From an uncultured Adlercreutzia sp. (lineage in GTDB: Bacteria; Actinomycetota; Coriobacteriia; Coriobacteriales; Eggerthellaceae), in NCBI RefSeq assembly GCF_958431955.1, contig NZ_CAUASN010000039.1, positions 1 to 22,767 on the forward strand: a DNA stretch of 22,767 nt. Reading direction: 5' to 3'. Both the position numbers and the translations under genes were made by a program. The notes below the pieces were generated by a model. That model saw only the letters and a list, made by a program, of their open reading frames with translations. It was not told where the DNA came from and searched no databases. The stretch's first letter is position 1. Each line of letters starts with the position of its first letter. Below are positions 14,331-21,811 of the stretch, piece by piece.

Positions 14331-15265
14331 ATTTCCTGGAGCAGGTCGTAGGCGGCCTGCTCCTTTGCTTGGCGCTGGGCGTCCAGGTCAGCCACGACGA
14401 CATGCCCCACCTGCTCGATGGCCTCGCGCTGGCCGGCCGTGAGGTTGGCCCACAGCTTCGTGGCCGCCAGCTCGTTCACCGTGGCGCCGATGAGGAAGCC
14501 CTCGTAGACGCCCTCGTCGGTGAGCGCCACGTAGACGGCCTTCTTGTCCGCGGGCGACTTCAGCCGTCGGGCCCAGCCGCGCTGCACGAGCCGCTCGATG
14601 GCCCGGGCGGCGTTCACCGGCGACATGCGGAGCGCCTCGGCGAGCGCGCCCACGCGCTCGGGGCGGTCGGTCTCGCCGAGGCGCTGCACGATGCGGCACT
14701 CGTTGAACGAGGCGCCCGTGGCCTCGCGCAGGGTACGCTCGGTCTCCGCGCGGATGAGCTCCACCGACACGAGCGAGCGCGAGGCGGGGAAGCGGCTGGC
14801 CACCTCGGCATTGAGCGGTGGCTCGATGGCGGCGCCGGCGGCCACCGCGGCCTCCAGGATGGTGCGGTAGGTGGGGTTGTCGGTGGGGAAGTTCGCGTAC
14901 AGGCTCGCGACGAGCGACTCGTTCACCGTGGCGATATGGGCGCGCCCCGCCTCGGTAATGGCGAGAAAGCGCGTGCGCCCGTCGGATTTGCCCGCATCGC
15001 GGGTGGCGTACCCGCGCGATTCCAGCGCGTCCACCGCCTGGGTGATCACGTTGGGCTTCATGCCCAGAAGCTTCCCCAGCTCGCCCTGGCTGATGGCCCC
15101 GTTGGCCTGCAGAAGCTTCGTGAGCACCCGGTACTGGGTGATGTTCAGCTCGCTGGCGGCGGCCAGCCCCTGGCGCAGCGTCTCGTGGGCCATCTCGAAG
15201 GCCACGAAGTAGGTGGAGTCCAGGTTGAACTTGTCCTTGGAGGGGGTGGGGCGCGTCTCGGTCAT
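14327..15265 (-). CDS. Tandem MarR-type transcriptional regulator (two fused winged-helix domains)
   Basis: This 312-residue protein is about twice the usual MarR length and contains two MarR units. The first (about 20-125) has YRVLTKLLQANGAISQGELG, MKPNVITQAVDALESRGY and wing DGRTRFLAITEAG. The second (about 165-300) has CRIVQRLGETDRPERVGALAEAL, MSPVNAARAIERLVQRGW and wing DKKAVYVALTDEG. MarR proteins normally dimerise, so this may act as a one-chain pseudo-dimer. A TATAAT lies upstream on the minus strand at 15328-15333 with no good -35. The gene lies between the second flavin module and its likely ApbE and is a good candidate for their regulator. The 3' end overlaps the membrane protein stop. 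Confidence 0.88.
   Translation of the reverse strand: MTETRPTPSKDKFNLDSTYFVAFEMAHETLRQGLAAASELNITQYRVLTKLLQANGAISQGELGKLLGMKPNVITQAVDALESRGYATRDAGKSDGRTRFLAITEAGRAHIATVNESLVASLYANFPTDNPTYRTILEAAVAAGAAIEPPLNAEVASRFPASRSLVSVELIRAETERTLREATGASFNECRIVQRLGETDRPERVGALAEALRMSPVNAARAIERLVQRGWARRLKSPADKKAVYVALTDEGVYEGFLIGATVNELAATKLWANLTAGQREAIEQVGHVVVADLDAQRQAKEQAAYDLLQEI
14338..14370 (+). terminator. Terminator of the second flavin module, inside the MarR coding region
   Basis: GGAGCAGG (14338-14345) and CCTGCTCC (14356-14363) form a perfect 8-bp stem with a ten-base loop, followed by TTTGCTT. It lies seven bases after the membrane protein stop. In the other direction it encodes the last residues of the MarR protein. 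Confidence 0.6.
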
Positions 15266-15452
15266 GGAAATCCTCGCTTATCGCCGCCGTCGAGCCGGCG
15301 AGCGTCAGATAGTTCACTACTGTAATAATTATACTGCGCAGAGTGCATGCGACGGAGGCTTGCAGGGCAAACAGCCATAATTTGGCCAGAAAAGCCGTTT
15401 TTGGTGCAACAGTTGCAGCGGCGAACGTGGCGGTTGCGGGCTCTGGGCGCTT

Positions 15453-16442
15453 TTAGCCGCGTGCCGGGGTGATCGTGCCCGCGCGGTCGATGAAGAAGGC
15501 CTGCTCGATCTCGGGGTGCCGCCGCGCCAACGCGAGGCCCCGTTCCAGCCCGAGGGCCAAAAGCGTGGTGGAGAAGCCCTCGGCGTCGATGGACTTCTCG
15601 CAGATGACGGTGACGCCGGCCACGTCGGTTTCGGCGGGCATGCCTGTGCGCGGGTCGAGGATATGGTGGTAGAAGGTGCCGTCGGGCGCGGTGAAGCAGC
15701 GCTCGTAGATGCCGCTCGTCACAGCCGAGCCGCGCGCGAGGGGCACGGCCCCGATGAGCTTCTCCGGCTCGGCGGGGTTGCGCACGCCGACGTTCCACGG
15801 CTGGCCGTTCGGCTTGGCGCCGCTCACGGCCACATTGCCCCCGAGGTTCACGATGATGCCCGAAAGCCCATGGGCCTCCATGGCCGCCACGAGCGCGTCG
15901 GCGATCCATCCCTTGGCGATGCCGCCCGCGTCCACGGCCGCCGCCGGATCGGCCAGCTGGGCGAAGCAGCGGCCGTCCTCCCGCCACAGCCTCAGCTGGC
16001 GCCAATCCACGTGGCGCACCGCCTCGGCCAAGGCGGCGGGGTCGGGCACGGTGCCCTCGTGGAAGTTCCACAGGCGCACGCCCGGCCCGACGGTGATGTC
16101 GAAGGCGCCCTCGCTGGCCTCGCAGTAGGCGAGCGCGCGGGAGAGCAGGTCGAACGTGAGCGGGTCGATGGTCACGGCCGCGCCCTTAGCGCCGTTGATG
16201 CGCGCGATGTCGGAATGGGGCAGCGTGCGGCTGAACAGCCGCTCGTAGATGCGGCAGAGCGAGCGAGCCTCCTCGAAGGCCGCCCGGCACGCTTCCGCTT
16301 CCCCGTAGGCCTCGATGTCGATGACGGTGTTGAACGCGAGGAACCGCACGCCCGCGGGCTTGCCGCCTTCCGCCTCGTGCCACTGGGCGAAGTCCTCGTC
16401 GGGAATGGGGTCGCAGGCGCCCTCGTGCCCGGTCGTGCGCAT
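15453..16442 (-). CDS. apbE: ApbE flavin transferase (second copy)
   Basis: This 329-residue ApbE transfers FMN to threonine and is homologous to the copy at 8558-9544. Visible blocks: RFLAFNTVIDIEAYG, FDITVGPGVRLWNFHEG, AVDAGGIAKGWIADALVAAM, IIVNLGGNVAVSG, AVTSGIYERCF, YHHILDPRTGMPAETDVAGVTVI. No signal peptide is seen here either. ATG 16442 has GGAGGAGG eight bases before it; ATG 16484 upstream is less well placed. TATACT (minus, about 16492-16497) could be its -10. The divergent galU is next, and the MarR gene follows downstream on the same strand. It most likely flavinylates the FMN-binding lipoprotein at 11116-11646, given its location. Confidence 0.92.
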   Translation of the reverse strand: MRTTGHEGACDPIPDEDFAQWHEAEGGKPAGVRFLAFNTVIDIEAYGEAEACRAAFEEARSLCRIYERLFSRTLPHSDIARINGAKGAAVTIDPLTFDLLSRALAYCEASEGAFDITVGPGVRLWNFHEGTVPDPAALAEAVRHVDWRQLRLWREDGRCFAQLADPAAAVDAGGIAKGWIADALVAAMEAHGLSGIIVNLGGNVAVSGAKPNGQPWNVGVRNPAEPEKLIGAVPLARGSAVTSGIYERCFTAPDGTFYHHILDPRTGMPAETDVAGVTVICEKSIDAEGFSTTLLALGLERGLALARRHPEIEQAFFIDRAGTITPARG

Positions 16443-16581
16443 CGGCGACGCCTCCTCCGTTAATTGTCCGCTGCTGGTTTCCATGGGCCCAGTATAGCGC
16501 ACATCCTGTAGTATCATGGGCCGACGCACACGAACGACGGGGGCGGCCGCCGCCCTCCCCGACAGAGAGAAAGGCGCTCAC

Positions 16582-17394
16582 GTGAAGGCTCTCATTCCCG
16601 CGGCGGGGCTCGGCACCCGCTTTTTGCCGGCTACCAAGGCCCAGCCCAAGGAGATGCTGCTGGTGGTGGACCGCCCGGCTATCCAGTACGTGGTGGAGGA
16701 AGGGCTCGCGTCGGCGGCCGACGAGGTCGTGATCATCAACAGCCGCGAGAAGAAGGCCATCGAGGACCACTTCGCGCCCAACCCCGAGTTGGTGGCGCTT
16801 CTGCGCGAGCGCGGCAAGGACGCCTATGCCGAGGCCGTGGAGGCCGTGGGCAACTACCCGGTGAGCTACGTGTACCAGGAAGAGGCGCTCGGGCTGGGGC
16901 ATGCGGTGCGCTGCGCGGCCGAGAAGACGGCCGGCGAGCCCTTCTACGTGCTGCTCGGCGACGTGCTCGTGCCCGACAACCAGATGCTGCCGGCCATGCA
17001 GGCGGTCTCCGATGCTCATAACGGGGCGAGTGTCATCGCGGTCATGCCCGTGCCCGATGACCAGGTGAGCCGCTTCGGCGTCATCGCCGGCGCCCCGGTG
17101 GCCGACGACGTGTGGAAGGTGGACGCGCTCGTGGAGAAGCCGGCGCTCAAGGACGCTCCCAGCAACCTGGCGGTGTTCGGGCGCTACCTGCTCTCGCCGC
17201 GCGTGATGGAGCTTCTGGCCGACATTCAGCCCGGCGTGGGCGGCGAGATCCAGCTCACCGACGCGCTCGATGCGGTGCTCGCCGAGGAGGAGATGTACGC
17301 GCTCATCGTGGATCCGGCCGACGGCTTCGATACCGGTACTGTGGAAAGCTGGCTCGAGACGAACAACATCTTGTTCCAGCGCAAGAACGGCTAG
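16582..17394 (+). CDS. galU: UTP--glucose-1-phosphate uridylyltransferase
   Basis: This 270-residue nucleotidyltransferase makes UDP-glucose from UTP and glucose-1-phosphate, for cell envelope sugars. The GalU signature KALIPAAGLGTRFLPATKAQPKEML (residues 2-26) has the GxGTR loop. QEEALGLGHAV and VEKPALKDAPSNLAVFGRYLL are also diagnostic, and the C-terminus has DGFDTGTVESWLETN. It is slightly shorter than many GalU proteins but complete. The start is GTG at 16582 with AGAAAGG eight bases upstream; the longer reading from 16516 adds a basic leader with no family match. A TAGTAT (16509-16514) may be its -10. A good terminator follows. Confidence 0.95.
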   Translation: MKALIPAAGLGTRFLPATKAQPKEMLLVVDRPAIQYVVEEGLASAADEVVIINSREKKAIEDHFAPNPELVALLRERGKDAYAEAVEAVGNYPVSYVYQEEALGLGHAVRCAAEKTAGEPFYVLLGDVLVPDNQMLPAMQAVSDAHNGASVIAVMPVPDDQVSRFGVIAGAPVADDVWKVDALVEKPALKDAPSNLAVFGRYLLSPRVMELLADIQPGVGGEIQLTDALDAVLAEEEMYALIVDPADGFDTGTVESWLETNNILFQRKNG

Positions 17395-17414
17395 GCGACT
17401 CTGTTCCGTTTCGG

Positions 17415-17461
17415 CCCCGTTCCCTCCGGCTGCGTCGCGGTCGCGGGGCGGGGTTGTTTTT
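17415..17461 (+). terminator. Rho-independent terminator of galU
   Basis: CCCCGTTCC (17415-17423) pairs with GGGGCGGGG (17445-17453) over 9 bp with two G-U pairs. TTGTTTTT follows immediately, 20 bases after the galU stop. Confidence 0.75.
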
Positions 17462-17488
17462 CTGCCGTGATGGGCTTTGGATGCAGGT

Positions 17489-17518
17489 TCGACAACATGT
17501 CAGCAGCGGTGCTATTAT
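17489..17518 (+). promoter_or_regulatory. Possible promoter of unknown transcript
   Basis: TCGACA (17489-17494), an 18-base spacer and TATTAT (17513-17518) resemble a sigma-70-type promoter. Downstream, ATGAGG (17518-17523) and CCTCAT enclose a TTCCC-GCTGAT-GGGAA hairpin. No ORF is evident, so a second small RNA or a long leader of the 6C-like RNA is possible. Confidence 0.35.
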
Positions 17519-17584
17519 GAGGAATTGCCGCTGTGTTCCCGCTGATGGGAATGCGCCTCATTTCTGAAGAATAGCTTAAAGATG

Positions 17585-17636
17585 ACCCTTTGAATCCACA
17601 AGTTCCCCACCTTCACGTCATAGGGAATTCAAGGGT
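17585..17636. promoter_or_regulatory. Imperfect inverted repeat upstream of the sRNA promoter
   Basis: ACCCTTTGAAT (17585-17595) and ATTCAAGGGT (17627-17636) are complementary with a one-base bulge. The right arm ends six bases before the TATACT box, so it may be an operator site for the small RNA. Confidence 0.4.
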
Positions 17637-17654
17637 GGTTGTTATACTGACGCC

Positions 17655-17783
17655 AGCAAGTGAGACATCCCCCTCCGATCACTTGCCTGCTTTGTCTCTG
17701 AAAAGCAGAACGCGGCTCTTGCGAGAGTCGCATCCCCCCTCCTTCTGGCCCGGCGGCCCCCTCCGCCGGGCCGCTTCTTTTTT
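17655..17783 (+). ncRNA. Candidate 6C-type small RNA
   Basis: A structured, ORF-free transcript of about 130 bases. An extended -10 (TGTTATACT, 17640-17648) puts the start near 17655. Hairpin 1 is GCAAGTGA (17656-17663) with TCACTTGC (17679-17686), whose loop holds CATCCCCCTCC. Hairpin 2 is CTGCTTT with AAAGCAG (17687-17708). Hairpin 3 is GCGGCTCT with AGAGTCGC around TGCG. An unpaired CATCCCCCCTCC (17731-17742) follows, then the terminator. Twin C-rich motifs after an extended -10 recall the actinobacterial 6C RNA. That RNA has two stem-loops with runs of about six cytosines and regulates mRNAs by pairing. The first run here is five, and the second motif is not clearly in a hairpin loop, so the family match is probable rather than certain. 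The CCTCC cores could pair with ribosome binding sites. Confidence 0.72.
17747..17783 (+). terminator. Rho-independent terminator of the small RNA
   Basis: GGCCCGGCGG (17747-17756) and CCGCCGGGCC (17763-17772) form a perfect 10-bp stem with a six-base loop, followed by GCTTCTTTTTT. No ORF precedes it after galU, which already has its own terminator. Confidence 0.92.
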
Positions 17784-17902
17784 CGTGCCCGAGCGACGCA
17801 GGGCCTTGCACGCGGGCCTTTCGCCCGAATCCCAGCGCGAGGCGGCGGGGTCGGCATTACACTGGTCGCTTAGGCTGGCGAGAGGAAAGGCATTCCCCCT
17901 AC

Positions 17903-19216
17903 ATGATTTGGCACTGCGGTCGCTTCGACTTCGATACCTCAACGCCCATCATCATGGGCATTTTGAATATGACGCCCGATTCGTTCTCCGACGGCGGCCA
18001 GTTCGCCGACGACGCGGCGGCCGTCGAGCGCGCCCTTGAGATGGTGGGCGAGGGGGCGGCCATCATCGACGTGGGCGGCGAGTCCACGCGGCCCGGCTCC
18101 GATCCGGTGGATCCCGAGACGGAATGGGAGCGCATCGGCGGCGTCATCGCCGAGCTCGCCAAGCGGGAGCTATGCGTGTCGGTGGACACCCGCCATGCCG
18201 AGGTGGCAAAGCGCGCCCTGGCCGCCGGCGCCTCCATCGTGAACGACGTGTCGGGCTTCCGCGATGCGGCCATGGTGGACGTGGTGGCGAAGAGCGGCTG
18301 CGGGTGCGTGGTGATGCACATGGCCGGCGAGCCGAAGACTATGCAGGATGATCCCGTCTACGACGACGTGGTGGCCGAGGTGCGCGATTACCTGGACGAG
18401 CAGGCCCGCGCCCTGGAGGCAGCCGGCGTCGACCACTCGCGCATCTGCATCGACCCGGGCCCCGGCTTCGGGAAGACCCCCAAGCAGACCATCGAGCTCA
18501 TGCGCAACTTGCACGAGCTCGTGCATGTGGGCTACCCGGTGATGGTGGCCGCCTCGCGCAAGAGCTACGTGGGCTACGCCTACAAGATCGACGAGCCCCG
18601 CGAGCGGGACGTGGCCTCGGCCGCCGAGGCGCTGCTCGCCTGCGAGCTGGGGGCCTCGGTGGTGCGCACGCACAACGTGGCCATGACTGCCGCGGCGCTG
18701 AAGGATCTGCGCCCCGCCGTCATTTTGGGAATCGGCTCCAACGTGGCCCTCGTGGCCGAGCCCGGCGAGGAGACCGAGGCGAAGATCGCCCAGATCAACC
18801 TTGCCGTCGGGCAGCTGTGCAGCCTGCCCGATACCCAGATCATCGATATGGCCCCCTTCTACGAGAGCGAGCCGGCCTACTTCGAGGACCAGGATGCCTT
18901 CGTGAACACCGTGGTGCTCCTGCGCAGCGGGCTGCCGCCCAAGGAGCTGCTCGGCTACCTGCACGGCATCGAGAACTCGCTCGGGCGCGTGCGCGAGCGC
19001 GAGAACGGCCCGCGTACCCTGGACATCGATATCGTGGACTACCAGATGTACGTGGCCTGCGACGACGAGCTCACGCTGCCGCATCCGCGCGCAGTCGAGC
19101 GCGACTTCGTCGTGAGGCCCCTGCTGGACATTCTGCCTGGATGGGATCTGGCCGACGGCACGCCGGCAGCCTCGGTGCCGGAAGATGCGCGCGTGGGGAA
19201 AGCGAGGCGATTGTAG
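17903..19216 (+). CDS. folP-folK: Bifunctional dihydropteroate synthase / HPPK (FolP-FolK fusion)
   Basis: This 437-residue fusion catalyses two consecutive folate steps. Residues of about 1-270 are dihydropteroate synthase: MGILNMTPDSFSDGG (18-32), DVGGESTRPGS, VVMHMAGEPKTMQ, IDPGPGFGKTPKQT and SRKSYVG. From about 275 comes 6-hydroxymethyl-7,8-dihydropterin pyrophosphokinase, with LGIGSN and the signature GPRTLDIDIV near 369, then LPHPRAVERDFVVRPL. The order is FolP then FolK, with no FolB between. GAGGAAAGG lies 12 bases before the ATG. Its stop shares one base with the birA start (TAGTG), so the two are translationally linked. DHPS is the sulfonamide target; nothing unusual in the motifs was noted. 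Confidence 0.95.
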   Translation: MIWHCGRFDFDTSTPIIMGILNMTPDSFSDGGQFADDAAAVERALEMVGEGAAIIDVGGESTRPGSDPVDPETEWERIGGVIAELAKRELCVSVDTRHAEVAKRALAAGASIVNDVSGFRDAAMVDVVAKSGCGCVVMHMAGEPKTMQDDPVYDDVVAEVRDYLDEQARALEAAGVDHSRICIDPGPGFGKTPKQTIELMRNLHELVHVGYPVMVAASRKSYVGYAYKIDEPRERDVASAAEALLACELGASVVRTHNVAMTAAALKDLRPAVILGIGSNVALVAEPGEETEAKIAQINLAVGQLCSLPDTQIIDMAPFYESEPAYFEDQDAFVNTVVLLRSGLPPKELLGYLHGIENSLGRVRERENGPRTLDIDIVDYQMYVACDDELTLPHPRAVERDFVVRPLLDILPGWDLADGTPAASVPEDARVGKARRL

Positions 19217-20055
19217 TGAAGCTCACCGTCGTCGACGAGGTCGCCTCGACCAACGAGGTCGTGAAGAACGCCCTGCGCGAGGGCAAGGCCGAGGGCCTGG
19301 TGGTGCGGGCGCGCCGCCAGAGCGGCGGCTACGGGCGCCAGGGCCGTTTCTGGGACAGTCCCGAGGGCGGCCTGTACATGTCGCTTCTGCTGCGGCCCGA
19401 TGTGGCCGGGGCGGGTCTGGCCACGCTGAGCCTGGTGGTGGGCCTGTCGGTGCAGCGCTCGCTCGCCGCGATGGCCTCCCCCGCCTTCGAGGACGGCATC
19501 CAGCTGAAATGGCCCAACGACGTGGTGTATATGCCGGCCGAGTGCGAGCGGGCCGACGAGTACCGCAAGCTCTGCGGCATTTCGCTCGAGGCCTGCGGGG
19601 GAGGGGTGTGCGTGGGCATCGGCATCAACGTGTTCCCGCCTGCCATCGCCCAGCCCGTGGAAGGCCGCAACGTTCCCGCTTACCTGACAGACCTCATGGT
19701 CGCTCCCGGTGCCGCCCCGGGCACCACGCTGACCCAGGCGGTCGCGGCCCTGCCCGAGGACGAGCGCGCCGCTCGGCGCGAGGAGGTCATCACCGACGTG
19801 CAGCGCGAGGTGCTCGCCCGCGTGCTCGTGGCCTACGGCCGCTGGCGCGAGCTCGGGTTCGCCCCGTCGATGCCGCTCTACGGGGCCGCGTCGTTCCTCG
19901 ATGGCCGCTGTCTGCGCATCGAGAACGCCTCGGGCGAGACCGTGGTAGAAGGCGAGGGCGCCGGCGTGGACGAGCGCGGCCGTCTGCTCGTGCGCGCCGC
20001 CGACCGCATCGTGCCCGTATCCTCCGGCGAGGCCCACGTCGTCCCCCTGCCGTAA
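19216..20055 (+). CDS. birA: Biotin--protein ligase, monofunctional
   Basis: This 279-residue enzyme attaches biotin to carrier proteins such as acetyl-CoA carboxylase through biotinyl-AMP. Motifs: GGYGRQGRFW (37-46, the variant of GRGRxGRxW), KWPNDV (98-103), GISLE and GIGINV (134-139). The C-terminal domain is present. There is no N-terminal helix-turn-helix, so it is not a DNA-binding repressor like E. coli BirA. The GTG start overlaps the folP-folK stop by one base, and AAAGCGAGG lies upstream. The biotin transporter gene bioY lies 1.8 kb further downstream, separated by a MATE gene. Confidence 0.93.
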   Translation: MKLTVVDEVASTNEVVKNALREGKAEGLVVRARRQSGGYGRQGRFWDSPEGGLYMSLLLRPDVAGAGLATLSLVVGLSVQRSLAAMASPAFEDGIQLKWPNDVVYMPAECERADEYRKLCGISLEACGGGVCVGIGINVFPPAIAQPVEGRNVPAYLTDLMVAPGAAPGTTLTQAVAALPEDERAARREEVITDVQREVLARVLVAYGRWRELGFAPSMPLYGAASFLDGRCLRIENASGETVVEGEGAGVDERGRLLVRAADRIVPVSSGEAHVVPLP

Positions 20056-20087
20056 ACGGCTGGAAGGGGCTTTTGGCCGCTTGGGTC

Positions 20088-20114
20088 TTGAGGGGTTCTT
20101 TTCGCGTACTACAA
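20088..20114 (+). promoter_or_regulatory. Possible promoter of the MATE gene
   Basis: TTGAGG (20088-20093) and TACAAT (20109-20114) are separated by 15 bases, with CTTGAG giving 16. The box lies 30 bases before the MATE start. Confidence 0.4.
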
Positions 20115-20143
20115 TGGTCATGCATTGAGAAAGGTACGTGAAT

Positions 20144-21646
20144 ATGACTGACGACAAGATGCGTGCGCCGCACGGCGCGCCGGCTGCGGCCGCCTCCGAC
20201 CCGCGCGGCGAGGAGCTGCACGCCCGTTCGGCGGGCGATGACAAGGTGCTGCGCATGGGCACCGCTTCCATCCCGAAGCTTATTCTGGAGTTCGCCATCC
20301 CGTCGGTGGTGGGTATGCTCATCAACGGCTCCTATGCCATCATCGACTCGGTGTTTCTGGGCCACGCCGTAGGCGAGATCGGCCTGTCGGCCATGACGGT
20401 GGCCAACCCCATCATGGTGGTGTTCATGGCCATCGCCATGCTCGTGGGCAACGGCGGCAACGCGCTGGCGGCTCTGCGTTTGGGCGAGGGCAAGCGCGAG
20501 GAGGCCGAGCGCGTGCTCGGCAACGTGGTGTCCTTAAGCCTCGTTATGGCCGTGATCGTGGCGTTTCTGGGGTGGTTCCCCGCCTCCACCGACTGGCTGC
20601 TCAGCCTGTCGAGTGCTACCGACGAGGTGCGTCCGCACGCCACGGTGTTCATCCAGATCATCTGCACGGGCTTCATCCTGCAGTGCATCGGCCTGGGTGT
20701 GAACAACTTCATCCGCACCTGCGGGGCGCCCAACCGGGCGCTCGGCACCATGGTCATCGGCCTGGTGAGCTCGGTGGCCTTCAACTTCCTGTTCGTCATC
20801 GTGCTGGGGTGGGGCGTGGCCGGCAGCGGCCTTGCCACCGTGCTCGGCTGGGGTTGCTCCTGCGTGGCGGTGCTGTGGTACTTCTGCGGGCGGGCTGACG
20901 TGCCTATGCGCCTGCGCCTGTCCACCATGGGGCTGCGCCCGCGCATGGACGGCGCCATCGTGGCCTACGGCTTCCCGAGCTTCTGCGTGCAGGCCGGCAT
21001 GGCGGCGGTGAACTTCGTGCTGAATTTCCAGCTGGTGAAATATGGCGCGCTCTCGCCCATCGGTGCCGACGACGCGCTCGCCACCATCGGCGTGGTGCAG
21101 CGCATCGCGCAGTTCTCCATCATGCCGCTCGTGGGCATTTCCATCGCCCTGCAGCCGCTGCTCGGCTTCAACTACGGCGCCCACAAGGTGGATCGCGTGC
21201 GCAAGACGCTGTGGTACGGCATCGGGGCGGCCACGACCATCTCGCTGCTCATGTTCGCCCTCGTGCAGCTGTTCGCCGCGCCCATCGCGCACGCCTTCGG
21301 CATCAAGCACGACGGCCTGGTGGACTTCACGGCCTTCGCCATACACTTGCAGTTCCTCATGCTGCCCTTCGTCGGCTTCCAGATCGTGAGCGCGAACTAC
21401 TTCCAGGCCACCGGCCAGCCGGTGAAGTCCATCTTCCTCACGCTGACGCGCCAGATCCTGTTCCTGCTGCCGCTTCTGTACGCCATGCCGCTGTGGCTGA
21501 CCGCGGTGGCGCCCCAGTACAACGGGCTGGACGCGCTTCTGTTCGCCATGCCCATCGCCGACTTCCTCTCCATCTTCACGACGGCCCTGTTCATCGGCTG
21601 GGAGATGGTGCGCCTGCGCAGGCTCGCCCGCGCGTACGCGCAGTAG
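20144..21646 (+). CDS. MATE-family multidrug/cation efflux transporter
   Basis: This 500-residue protein has 12 predicted membrane helices in two homologous halves, typical of MATE efflux pumps that exchange drugs or cationic metabolites for Na+ or H+. Recognisable stretches are FAIPSVVGMLINGSYAIIDSVFLGHAVGEIGLSAMTVANP in the first helices and GISIALQPLLGFNYGAHKVDRVRKTL in the second half. The N-terminus carries an unusually long polar leader of about 40 residues before helix 1. GAGAAAGG lies nine bases before ATG 20144; a GTG at 20138 is too close. Substrate not predictable. It is flanked by birA and bioY but has no obvious link to biotin. Confidence 0.93.
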   Translation: MTDDKMRAPHGAPAAAASDPRGEELHARSAGDDKVLRMGTASIPKLILEFAIPSVVGMLINGSYAIIDSVFLGHAVGEIGLSAMTVANPIMVVFMAIAMLVGNGGNALAALRLGEGKREEAERVLGNVVSLSLVMAVIVAFLGWFPASTDWLLSLSSATDEVRPHATVFIQIICTGFILQCIGLGVNNFIRTCGAPNRALGTMVIGLVSSVAFNFLFVIVLGWGVAGSGLATVLGWGCSCVAVLWYFCGRADVPMRLRLSTMGLRPRMDGAIVAYGFPSFCVQAGMAAVNFVLNFQLVKYGALSPIGADDALATIGVVQRIAQFSIMPLVGISIALQPLLGFNYGAHKVDRVRKTLWYGIGAATTISLLMFALVQLFAAPIAHAFGIKHDGLVDFTAFAIHLQFLMLPFVGFQIVSANYFQATGQPVKSIFLTLTRQILFLLPLLYAMPLWLTAVAPQYNGLDALLFAMPIADFLSIFTTALFIGWEMVRLRRLARAYAQ

Positions 21647-21683
21647 GGGAGACGCCGGCGAGGCAGACCGAGGGGTGATGTCT

Positions 21684-21721
21684 TTCCACCATTTTTATGC
21701 ACTTGCACAAAAATGGTGGAA
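21684..21721. promoter_or_regulatory. Perfect 13-bp inverted repeat upstream of bioY
   Basis: TTCCACCATTTTT (21684-21696) and AAAAATGGTGGAA (21709-21721) pair perfectly around 12 bases. It lies 38 bases after the MATE stop and 90 bases before bioY. No T-tract follows on either side, so it is not a typical terminator. It is a candidate operator or leader structure for biotin control. Confidence 0.65.
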
Positions 21722-21811
21722 TCGCTTCCCGTTGGCCGCTTTGGGCGGAACAGGGGAAGGGGTGGAATTTTCCGTGCCGTAGTATCTCCTTCGTCGAAAG
21801 GAGAAATGACC

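Noticed and set aside
17481..17500. tRNA or tmRNA because of GGTTCGA
   Set aside because: The bases flanking the loop cannot form a T-arm stem, and no acceptor stem or CCA end was found.
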